From assembly GCA_024692235.1 (NCBI GenBank), contig JAILMW010000033.1, positions 186,001-250,000 of the forward strand: a stretch of 64,000 nt of DNA, read 5' to 3'. This DNA comes from Saccharofermentans sp. Its GTDB lineage: Bacteria; Bacillota; Clostridia; Saccharofermentanales; Saccharofermentanaceae. Both the position numbers and the translations under genes were made by a program. Positions 52,378-59,282 of this stretch are shown in pieces. Each line of letters opens with the position of its first letter. Position 1 is the first letter of the stretch. The notes beneath the pieces are model-generated. The model had not been told where the DNA came from, did not search any database, and saw only the letters and a list, made by a program, of their open reading frames with translations.

Positions 52378-52716
52378 ATGACAAGTAAGGAACTCGCAGA
52401 CAAGATAGTAGAAGCTTTGGACAGCAAGAAGGGTGTCGATATCGAAGTCATTGACGTAATGGATAAGACAACGCTTGCTGATTATTTTGTCATCGTAAGC
52501 GGTAATTCTACAACACAGATCAAGGCATTAACAGACGAAGTCGAGTTCCAGCTTAAGAAAGAGTTCGGTCTTTATCCCGACCATATCGAGGGCAGAAGCG
52601 GTGACAGATGGATGCTTATGGACTATAAGGATGTAGTAGTTCACGTATTCCATCCTGAAGAGAGAGCTAACTACAACTTAGAGAAGCTCTGGTCCACCAA
52701 GAAAGCTGAAGCTTAA
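52378..52716 (+). CDS. rsfS: Ribosomal silencing factor RsfS
   Basis: A 112-residue protein that binds ribosomal protein L14 and blocks subunit joining when nutrients are low. It has the family core VIDVMDKTTLADYFVIVSGNSTTQIKALTDEV, HIEGRSGDRWMLMDYKDVVVHVFHPEERANYNLEKLW. The length is typical. ATG 52378 gives the standard N-terminus MTSKELADKIVEAL; longer in-frame starts run back into the RT gene. A terminator lies 25 bp downstream. Confidence 0.95.
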   Translation: MTSKELADKIVEALDSKKGVDIEVIDVMDKTTLADYFVIVSGNSTTQIKALTDEVEFQLKKEFGLYPDHIEGRSGDRWMLMDYKDVVVHVFHPEERANYNLEKLWSTKKAEA

Positions 52717-52740
52717 GCTTAAGAGAACAGTTGATCCAAG

Positions 52741-52766
52741 GCGCTCGGAAGTATCCGGGCGCTTTT
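52741..52766 (+). terminator. Intrinsic terminator after rsfS
   Basis: A nine-bp stem (52741-52749 with 52754-52762, one G-U pair), an AGTA loop and four T. Confidence 0.85.
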
Positions 52767-52787
52767 GTGTCCTATTAATAGTTCAGC

Positions 52788-52824
52788 TTGTCGAAAATTG
52801 TCGCGGATTGTCGTGTTTTGTCGC
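52788..52824 (+). promoter_or_regulatory. Four Spo0A-box-like direct repeats at 10-bp period upstream of comEA
   Basis: TTGTCG occurs at 52788, 52798, 52808 and 52818, exactly 10 bp apart. The first repeat reads TTGTCGAA, which contains the full 0A-box core TGTCGAA; the others keep TGTCG and then diverge. Tandem 0A boxes at 10-bp spacing are known from the Bacillus abrB promoter. A 10-bp palindrome CTCATATGAG follows at 52837-52846, before the comEA site. Confidence 0.6.
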
Positions 52825-52875
52825 AACCTTTCTTATCTCATATGAGGTACTCTATCTGAATGGAGGAACTTCAAT

Positions 52876-53544
52876 ATGGGAAGAAAGAGTAGGATCCGCA
52901 AGAACATAATATATCCTGTGGCTTTTATACTGCTAGTAGCAGTAAGTATCGTTTATAAATTCATCCTTAACCGTCAGGCTTCGGGAATGGTGATAAAGCC
53001 TTCAGATACCATTATGTCAGAAGCATCGTCGGAGGTTTCTGAGGAGACTTCTGCCACGGAAGAGATGACCTGTCAGGTATATATCTGCGGTGCCGTCAAT
53101 TCTCCTGGGGTCTTTACCATGCCGTGCGGTTCGATATTAAACGATGCAGTTATACTGGCAGGGGGACTTACGGAAGATGCACCTTCTGAAAGGATCAATC
53201 TGGTATATGAACTGGATTCGAATATCTCCGTCTATATTCCTACGCGCGATGAACTTCAGAGCGGCTATTCGGGAGATCCTCTGATAATAAGGACAAATGA
53301 CAGCGAGTATATCTGGGGAATGGAGGAAGCAGAGCAGTCAGCAGAAGATACAACGGGTCTTATAAATATCAATACGGCAGGCAGGGAAGAATTAATGGCC
53401 TTGCCCGGGATCGGGCAGTCTACGGCCGATGCGATCATCGCATATAGGGAAGATACGCCGTTTACAAGTACAGAGGATCTTATGAACGTAAGCGGAATCG
53501 GTGAATCCAAGTACGACAGGATAAAGGACCTTGTCTGTGTATGA
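52876..53544 (+). CDS. comEA: ComEA-type DNA-binding protein
   Basis: A 222-residue membrane-anchored protein. A span at about 13-30 is followed by a SLBB domain (about 66-128, CQVYICGAVNSPGVFTMP) and a C-terminal helix-hairpin-helix pair (about 160-222, GLININTAGREELMALPGIG and MNVSGIGESKYDRI). It receives DNA at the cell surface during transformation. The length fits the family. A GGAGG site is nine bases before the ATG. No comEB/comEC gene follows; birA converges on it with an 11-bp gap. The repeats at 52788 suggest sporulation or stationary-phase control. Confidence 0.92.
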   Translation: MGRKSRIRKNIIYPVAFILLVAVSIVYKFILNRQASGMVIKPSDTIMSEASSEVSEETSATEEMTCQVYICGAVNSPGVFTMPCGSILNDAVILAGGLTEDAPSERINLVYELDSNISVYIPTRDELQSGYSGDPLIIRTNDSEYIWGMEEAEQSAEDTTGLININTAGREELMALPGIGQSTADAIIAYREDTPFTSTEDLMNVSGIGESKYDRIKDLVCV

Positions 53545-53555
53545 TAAGCTTCCGA

Positions 53556-54560
53556 TCAGATATAACCGTAAAGTCCCCTGACTGATACTTCGCCGCTCTT
53601 TATGTCTGTTATGGTGCCGTCTTCAAGACGCACCTTGAGGGAGTAATCGGGATTGACTTCTATGGCTGTGCCGTGACGGGGGATCTCATCTGAATCCGGA
53701 AGACTTACAATGGATATCTCCTTGCCTAAAGTGATGCATGAAGAGGAATAAGTCTCAAGATAGGAAGAAGTATCAGTCGTAATGCAAGATGCCAATGAAT
53801 CAAGCTCTGATATAAGGGCGGAAGCGATACGTGCCCTGTCATAAGTCTTGCCTGTTACTGATTCTATGGAACCTGCGACAGATCTGACTTCAGGAGGGAA
53901 GATCTCAGAAGATCCGTTAACGTTGATGCCTATACCTATTATGATGCTGTCGATGGAATAAGTCTCGCTCTCAAGGTTCATCTCGGTAAGTATCCCGCAT
54001 ATCTTCTTGTGATCCAATATAAGATCGTTGACCCATTTTATCGATGTATTTATGCCGCAAGCTTTTAAGATGGCATTATGTACGCATACAGCCGTACAAG
54101 CCGTGACATGAGTGACGGAAGAAGGTGATGCTTCCGGACGAAGAAGATAGGAAAGGTATATTCCTGTTCCCGAAGGTGATTCAAAGGATCTTCCTCTGCG
54201 TCCCTTGCCCTTGGTCTGCCTGTCTGCTATAAGTACAGTTCCTTCAGGAGCTCCCGATGAAGCGAGATTCTTCAAGACATCGTTAGTAGATGTGACGGAA
54301 TCTTCAACGATCACGGAAGACAGACGCTCAGTTGAAAGATAGGGAAGAAGCTCACCGTGTGAGATCGATCCCGGGGAAGATAAAAGACGATAGCCTTTCT
54401 TTGTGGAAGACTCGATATTATATCCTTCTGCTCGAAGGGCCTTTACCGCAGTATTGACTGCAGCTCTGCTTATGCCTAGAGCCGTGCTGATCGCCTCTCC
54501 CGAGATATAGTCTGAAGCTTTGATAAGTGAAGCTATAACGTGATCCTTTGTTGTTAACAT
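53556..54560 (-). CDS. birA: Biotin-protein ligase/biotin operon repressor
   Basis: A 334-residue bifunctional protein. The N-terminal winged helix (about 1-65, GEAISTALGISRAAVNTAVKAL) binds DNA. The ligase domain has GKGRRGRSF (biotinyl-AMP loop) and KWVNDL. The C-terminal SH3-like domain completes it. ATG 54560 lies 7 nt after an extended -10 (on the minus strand) with no ribosome-binding site, so the transcript appears leaderless. Longer in-frame starts run into the promoter and bioY control region. It is divergent from bioY, whose promoter carries a matching BirA operator. Confidence 0.94.
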   Translation of the reverse strand: MLTTKDHVIASLIKASDYISGEAISTALGISRAAVNTAVKALRAEGYNIESSTKKGYRLLSSPGSISHGELLPYLSTERLSSVIVEDSVTSTNDVLKNLASSGAPEGTVLIADRQTKGKGRRGRSFESPSGTGIYLSYLLRPEASPSSVTHVTACTAVCVHNAILKACGINTSIKWVNDLILDHKKICGILTEMNLESETYSIDSIIIGIGINVNGSSEIFPPEVRSVAGSIESVTGKTYDRARIASALISELDSLASCITTDTSSYLETYSSSCITLGKEISIVSLPDSDEIPRHGTAIEVNPDYSLKVRLEDGTITDIKSGEVSVRGLYGYI

Positions 54561-54567
54561 ACAACTG

Positions 54568-54576
54568 ATGATACCA
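54568..54576 (-). promoter_or_regulatory. Extended -10 promoter of birA, placed for a leaderless transcript
   Basis: On the minus strand TGG-TATCAT (complement of 54568-54576) ends 7 nt before ATG 54560, with no ribosome-binding site. A half-site TTGTTAAC (54551-54558) similar to the BirA operator arm overlaps the start codon. Confidence 0.6.
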
Positions 54577-54580
54577 CAGA

Positions 54581-54609
54581 TTGACATCGAAATGCCGCTG
54601 TGATAAAAC
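54581..54609 (+). promoter_or_regulatory. Promoter of bioY
   Basis: TTGACA (54581-54586), a 17-bp spacer ending in TGA, and TAAAAC (54604-54609). The start site would fall inside the BirA operator. Confidence 0.8.
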
Positions 54610-54642
54610 ATTGTAAACATAAAACAGAAAGAGGTTTACAAT
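54610..54642 (+). promoter_or_regulatory. BirA operator of bioY
   Basis: A perfect inverted repeat ATTGTAAAC (54610-54618) and GTTTACAAT (54634-54642) with a 15-bp spacer, matching the known Firmicutes BirA site. The right arm includes the first two bases of the bioY start codon, so BirA-biotinyl-AMP binding would block initiation. Confidence 0.88.
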
Positions 54643-55186
54643 GAGCAAGGATAAAAGAGTATTTACAACAAAAGATATAGTTCTGATCCCTATGTTTACG
54701 GCGCTTATCGCCGTTGGTGCCTTTATAAAGATACCGCTTCCCACATGTCCGCTGACATTACAGTGGTTCTTCGTTATGTGCGCGGGAATACTTCTCGGAA
54801 GCAAAAAAGGAGCAATAAGTACGTTACTTTATGTTCTGCTTGGTCTTATCGGTCTTCCGATATTTACAGGCGGAGGCGGATTCTGGTATGTGTTTCAGCC
54901 TACATTCGGATACTTTATAGGTTTTATCGTCTGTTCATTTCTTATAGGGATCATGGCGGAGAAGAAGATGAACTTATATGCAGTATGTCTTATTGCCACC
55001 GTGCTCCTTTATATTATCGGTTCAGCTTATGCTTATGTGATACTGAACTTTTATCAGGACGGTGAAGGGATGCCGATAGGAAAGCTTCTGTTCTCTTTTA
55101 TGGTACTTCCGCTGCCCGGAGATATCATAAAGGTGGTACTTGCAGCCTTTGTCGGAGGCAGGGTAAGGAAAGTCATCAAATCTTGA
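54641..55186 (+). CDS. bioY: Biotin transporter BioY
   Basis: A 181-residue polytopic membrane protein, the substrate-binding S-component of the biotin ECF transporter. Six hydrophobic spans and motifs IPMFTALIAVGAFIKIPLP, GSKKGAISTLLYVLLGLIGLPIF, GPTFGYFIGF-like FQPTFGYFIGF and the C-terminal PGDIIKVVLAAFVG are standard. No ECF energy-coupling genes are adjacent. A BirA operator and TTGACA promoter control it, and GAGG six bases before the ATG is the ribosome site. Confidence 0.94.
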   Translation: MSKDKRVFTTKDIVLIPMFTALIAVGAFIKIPLPTCPLTLQWFFVMCAGILLGSKKGAISTLLYVLLGLIGLPIFTGGGGFWYVFQPTFGYFIGFIVCSFLIGIMAEKKMNLYAVCLIATVLLYIIGSAYAYVILNFYQDGEGMPIGKLLFSFMVLPLPGDIIKVVLAAFVGGRVRKVIKS

Positions 55187-55241
55187 TATGCCCCTTTAAT
55201 CGTTATATACTTTTCCAGGTAAGATGTATCTGGAGGGGTTT

Positions 55242-56846
55242 ATGTCAAAGAGATCAATAAGGCTTATTCTGTATGTTATTTTAGGATTTCAGGCGGTGAT
55301 GCTCATCTATCTGAACCTCACGCAGCTCTCGGTCCATCTGGGTCACGATACCACCGTATATCTTTTTCAGACGATAACTTCATGGCAGCAGAAGAAGCTC
55401 CTTCTTGATAACTGGATGTATCAGACGACTTTCGGCATAGATTCCCCGGTGCCTTTGGCAACACTTATCTACGGTATCGTAAAAGATGTATTTATTGCTT
55501 ACGGTCTTGCAAACGTAATACTTACGGGAATCTTCGCTTTCCTGTTATGGAAGCTGATGGGAAGATTTGAACTGTCTCTTGAGACAAAGCTCGTTCTTAT
55601 GAATCTCTCACTGGGACTTCATTTCGGCGGATATTACATGGTCTTCAATTCTCTTGATTACGGCAGCGTCATGTTCGTCGACAACGGTGCATATATCGTA
55701 AAGACGATAATCGCGCTTCTTGTTATGATCAGCTCAATAGATCTCCTTAATGGAAGATCTGATAAGATCATTCTCGGAATTACTGCCGCACTTGTTCTTG
55801 TGAGCGGTATCTCCAGCGGATTCTGGATCCTTGTAACATCCGTAGTACCGATCATCATCTGGAGGATCGGATACGATGCAATGAGCAAGAGCTTTAAGGC
55901 ATTTAAGGAAGATAAGACGTTGATCTTCAATATAGTTCTCGCTCTGTTATCTGCATTGGGTCAGTTCCTGATGGTAGTTTGTTTCGATCATCCTACGATA
56001 GATTCCGCCATGAAGATGGTAAAGCTTCAAGATTTCTGGTCCAATCTCGGCAGTGTCCTTATGGGTTATATGGAAGTATCGGGCGCCTTGTGTCCTGCTG
56101 ATCGTCAGCTTCTTTCATTCGACGGAATAGCTATGCTCATACTGTTCATAGTAGCAGTACTTGCTTTGTTCTCGTTCATATTCGTAATGAGAGATAAGGA
56201 GTCCTTAAAGAATAAGAGCGTACAGGTCATGATGGCGACTGTCATCGAGAATTTCTTCCTCTTTACCGTATGTTCTGCAAAGTGGGGATCTCTTATCTAT
56301 GAGGTAAGATATCTTATACTTCTTTATCTTATGTCTCTTATCGCTCTCGGTATCTTCTTTGAGAGGAAGATGTATAAGATATATAACAAAGAGGTACTTG
56401 CGCTCTTAGCTTCCGCAGGTATCATCATCTCTTCTGTCAATTCATTTGTCGTATATATGAGGACATCCGACGATGTAAGAGTAGATCGTTGCCACGACCT
56501 TATAGATGTCATTGGTTCTACAGATGCCAAGATCGTCTATAACTTCGGTAAGGTCATGCTTGTAGATTGCCGTGAGATGAGAGTATTAGATACAGATCAT
56601 GTATATAAGCTCGTTGTAGATGCAGGTATGGGTCATATGGTATATCATTTCGGTGATACTACATATCTCGATGATCCTGCGGAATATTCCGGTCCCGTCA
56701 TCTTTATCTATCACGACAGCGAGACCGAAGATATCCCCGAGCACATATTCGATGAATCCACGGAGATCTATAATACCGAAGACGGATATCATGTGCTCTA
56801 CCTCGATCACAACGTAGATGATTTCTATTCCGAATATATTATGTAA
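55242..56846 (+). CDS. Polytopic membrane protein, GT-C glycosyltransferase-like
   Basis: A 534-residue protein with about ten hydrophobic spans and a soluble C-terminal part (from about 410). The first outer loop has HLGHDTTVYLFQT, and the layout of a large first loop with acidic residues followed by many spans resembles GT-C polyprenyl-phosphate-sugar transferases, but I do not see a decisive motif and the call is tentative. ATG 55242 follows GGAGGGG at a good distance; an upstream ATG at 55224 overlaps this site. The next gene has its own promoter and leader. Confidence 0.55.
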   Translation: MSKRSIRLILYVILGFQAVMLIYLNLTQLSVHLGHDTTVYLFQTITSWQQKKLLLDNWMYQTTFGIDSPVPLATLIYGIVKDVFIAYGLANVILTGIFAFLLWKLMGRFELSLETKLVLMNLSLGLHFGGYYMVFNSLDYGSVMFVDNGAYIVKTIIALLVMISSIDLLNGRSDKIILGITAALVLVSGISSGFWILVTSVVPIIIWRIGYDAMSKSFKAFKEDKTLIFNIVLALLSALGQFLMVVCFDHPTIDSAMKMVKLQDFWSNLGSVLMGYMEVSGALCPADRQLLSFDGIAMLILFIVAVLALFSFIFVMRDKESLKNKSVQVMMATVIENFFLFTVCSAKWGSLIYEVRYLILLYLMSLIALGIFFERKMYKIYNKEVLALLASAGIIISSVNSFVVYMRTSDDVRVDRCHDLIDVIGSTDAKIVYNFGKVMLVDCREMRVLDTDHVYKLVVDAGMGHMVYHFGDTTYLDDPAEYSGPVIFIYHDSETEDIPEHIFDESTEIYNTEDGYHVLYLDHNVDDFYSEYIM

Positions 56847-56860
56847 TGTTCCGTCTTGAT

Positions 56861-56889
56861 TTGACTTTTGGGGACAAAAGTGACAAAAT
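56861..56889 (+). promoter_or_regulatory. Promoter of the thrS T-box leader
   Basis: TTGACT (56861-56866), a 17-bp spacer ending in TGA, and CAAAAT (56884-56889). The start is expected near 56896. Confidence 0.55.
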
Positions 56890-56895
56890 CTCTCT

Positions 56896-57185
56896 ATTAA
56901 AAGCTTTGACAGGGACAAGTGCCCCGTGACAGGCTCCTTACAGAGAATCGAAGTCATAGGCTGAGAACTTCGAAGGCAGGCGGCGGCAAGCATACAACCC
57001 TTGAGCTGCAGGAGTACACTCTCACGATATGAGAGCAATCCGTGCCGTTTCCCGCGTTAAGGGGCAATTAAGAGGCGTTTCAATGGCGAGACTTACTCGG
57101 GTTAAGCACATAAGCTGAAGCGCAATTTGGGTGGAACCGTGCAGCCATGCATCCCAAAGTAGTTGTTGGGGCATGGCTTTTAATA
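56896..57185 (+). ncRNA. T-box riboswitch leader of thrS
   Basis: The 380-bp gap before thrS holds a leader with the T-box sequence GGGTGGAACCGTG (57129-57141), which pairs with the uncharged tRNA acceptor end. A terminator follows: GCCATGC (57143-57149) with GCATGGC (57171-57177), then TTTT. The upstream part has several stems, including a CTCTCA-TGAGAG type. The specifier codon could not be assigned with confidence, but the thrS gene implies Thr. Charged tRNA permits termination; uncharged tRNA favours the antiterminator. Confidence 0.9.
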
Positions 57186-57226
57186 TGCCCCGAAGTAAAA
57201 GATATTACCAAGGAGGTATATGTGTA

Positions 57227-59014
57227 ATGGTTGATTTCAGTAACGCAGAAGACAGGAAGCGCTTCAGACACACCGCGTCACACATCATGGCACAGGCTGT
57301 TAAGAGACTTTGGCCCGAGACAAAGCTTGCAATAGGTCCCGCTATCGATGAAGGATTTTACTATGACTTCGACAGAGATGAGGCTTTCTCGGAGGCTGAT
57401 CTTAAGAAGATCGAAGACGAGATGAAGAAGATCGTTAAGGAGAATCTTCCTCTCGAGTATTACGAGCTTCCCAGAGAAGAAGCAAGGAAGTTCATGGAAG
57501 AAAAGGGTGAGATCTATAAGGTCCAGCTCATCGACGATCTTCCCGACGAAGCTACTATCTCATTTTATAAGCAGGGTGACTTCACTGATCTTTGTAAGGG
57601 GCCTCACGTAGAGACAACAGGCGAGATCAAGGCTTTTAAGCTTACATCCATAGCAGGTGCTTACTGGAGAGGCGATTCCAACAATAAGATGCTTCAGAGG
57701 ATCTACGGTACAGCTTTCCCTGATAAGGGACAGCTCAAGGAATATCTCGACAGACTCGAAGAAGCAAAGAAGAGAGATCACAATAAGCTTGGCCGTGAAC
57801 TTGAATATTTCACGACCGTAGATTATATCGGTCAGGGACTTCCCATCATCCTTCCAAAGGGATCTAAGACTATCCAGGTAATGCAGAGATGGATCGAGGA
57901 TCTTGAGGCTTCAAGAGGATGCGAGCTTACAATGACACCTTACTTCGCTAAGCGTGATCTTTATAAGATCTCCGGTCACTGGGATCACTATCGTGACGGT
58001 ATGTTCGTCATGGGTGACAAGGCTGATCAGGACGATGAGACAAAAGAGTGCTATGCTCTTCGTCCCATGACATGTCCTTTCCAGTATCAGGTATTCCTTA
58101 ACCGTCAGAGATCCTATCGTGATCTTCCCATGAGACTTACAGAGACATCTAAGCTCTTCCGTAACGAGGACAGCGGCGAGATGCACGGTCTTATCAGAGT
58201 AAGACAGTTTACGATCTCCGAGGGTCACTACATCTTAAGACCCGATCAGCTCGAAGCGGAGTTCAAGGAGTGCCTTGACCTTGCAAAGTATGTACTTGAT
58301 ACAGTAGGACTTCTTGAGGACTGTACATTCCGTTTCTCACAGTGGGATCCCGCTAACCCAAAGAATAAGTACGAAGGTACCAAGGAACAGTGGGAGAAGG
58401 CTCAGGAGACAATGGGCAAGATCCTTGACGATCTCGGAGTTGAATACTCTATCGGTATCGATGAGGCTGCCTTCTACGGTCCTAAGCTCGACATTCAGTA
58501 TAAGAATGTGTTCGGTAAGGAAGATACACTCGTTACTATCCAGATCGATATGCTCCTTGCTCAGAAGTACGGCATGGAATATGTAGATGCTGACGGTACA
58601 AAGAAGAATCCTTATATCATCCACAGAACAAGTCTCGGATGCTATGAGAGAACACTTGCCTACCTTATCGAGAAGTATGCAGGATGGCTTCCCGTATGGA
58701 TGGCTTACGAGCAGGCTCGTATCCTTCCCATCTCCGATTCTCATATCGACTACGCTTACGAAGTAAAGGATAAGCTTACAAAGATGGGCTTCAGAGTAGA
58801 AGTAGACGACAGATCCGAGAAGATCGGTAAGAAGATCAGAGAGGCAAATAAGGATAAGATCCAGTATATGCTCGTAGTAGGCGATCAGGAAGCAGCAGAT
58901 AAGACTGTTGCCGTTAGAGCGCATTTTGAAGGCGATATGGGTACTATGCCCGTTGATGACTTCGCGGCAAAGCTCAAGGAGATCGTCGACAATAAAGTAA
59001 GACACGACGTCTGA
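57227..59014 (+). CDS. thrS: Threonyl-tRNA synthetase without the TGS domain
   Basis: A 595-residue class II synthetase. It begins directly at the N2 editing domain: HTASH (15-19), CKGPHV, then the catalytic core with PMTCPFQYQVF, LFRNEDSGEMHGLIRVRQFT and HRTSLGCYERT, and the anticodon domain from about 490. Typical ThrRS has about 640 residues with an N-terminal TGS domain, which is missing here. ATG 57227 follows AGGAGG at 57211; longer in-frame starts lie inside the T-box and encode unrelated residues. It is controlled by the T-box. Confidence 0.95.
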   Translation: MVDFSNAEDRKRFRHTASHIMAQAVKRLWPETKLAIGPAIDEGFYYDFDRDEAFSEADLKKIEDEMKKIVKENLPLEYYELPREEARKFMEEKGEIYKVQLIDDLPDEATISFYKQGDFTDLCKGPHVETTGEIKAFKLTSIAGAYWRGDSNNKMLQRIYGTAFPDKGQLKEYLDRLEEAKKRDHNKLGRELEYFTTVDYIGQGLPIILPKGSKTIQVMQRWIEDLEASRGCELTMTPYFAKRDLYKISGHWDHYRDGMFVMGDKADQDDETKECYALRPMTCPFQYQVFLNRQRSYRDLPMRLTETSKLFRNEDSGEMHGLIRVRQFTISEGHYILRPDQLEAEFKECLDLAKYVLDTVGLLEDCTFRFSQWDPANPKNKYEGTKEQWEKAQETMGKILDDLGVEYSIGIDEAAFYGPKLDIQYKNVFGKEDTLVTIQIDMLLAQKYGMEYVDADGTKKNPYIIHRTSLGCYERTLAYLIEKYAGWLPVWMAYEQARILPISDSHIDYAYEVKDKLTKMGFRVEVDDRSEKIGKKIREANKDKIQYMLVVGDQEAADKTVAVRAHFEGDMGTMPVDDFAAKLKEIVDNKVRHDV

Positions 59015-59037
59015 TACAAGCAAAACGTAATATTCAA

Positions 59038-59072
59038 AGGCCGTCTCGCGGATATAGCGGGGCGGTCTTTGT
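59038..59072 (+). terminator. Intrinsic terminator after thrS
   Basis: A 12-bp stem with three G-U pairs (59038-59049 with 59057-59068) followed by a short T run. Confidence 0.7.
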
Positions 59073-59080
59073 GTTATAAT
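59072..59080 (+). promoter_or_regulatory. Extended -10 promoter before the small ORF and M13 gene
   Basis: TGT-TATAAT at 59072-59080. The predicted start is about 59087, leaving a short leader with GGGGAGGAG before ATG 59103. Confidence 0.6.
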
Positions 59081-59102
59081 GACAACGGAAAAGGGGAGGA
59101 GT

Positions 59103-59282
59103 ATGAGACTGAAAGCCCTTTCCGTTCGGCATACAACACTATCATCACGCACTATGAAGCAGTTCATGGTAAGAATGCTTCGTCAACTCACAACTGAATC
59201 CGTGCCTTTCGCAACATTTTTTGAGATACCTCCCGTTTTTATGTATAGTGTTACTATCGATAAAAGACGAGGGGTATTTTGA
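59103..59282 (+). CDS. Candidate small protein upstream of the M13 gene
   Basis: A 59-residue basic reading frame with a consensus extended -10 promoter, a very good ribosome site (GGGGAGGAG) three bases before the ATG, and a stop codon that abuts the ATG of the M13 lipoprotein. It has many Arg/Thr/Met residues and no recognisable family. It may be a coupling leader or a real small protein, or the frame may be chance and the segment only a 5' untranslated region. A second TATAGT box lies within it at about 59242. Confidence 0.4.
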   Translation: MRLKALSVRHTTLSSRTMKQFMVRMLRQLTTESVPFATFFEIPPVFMYSVTIDKRRGVF

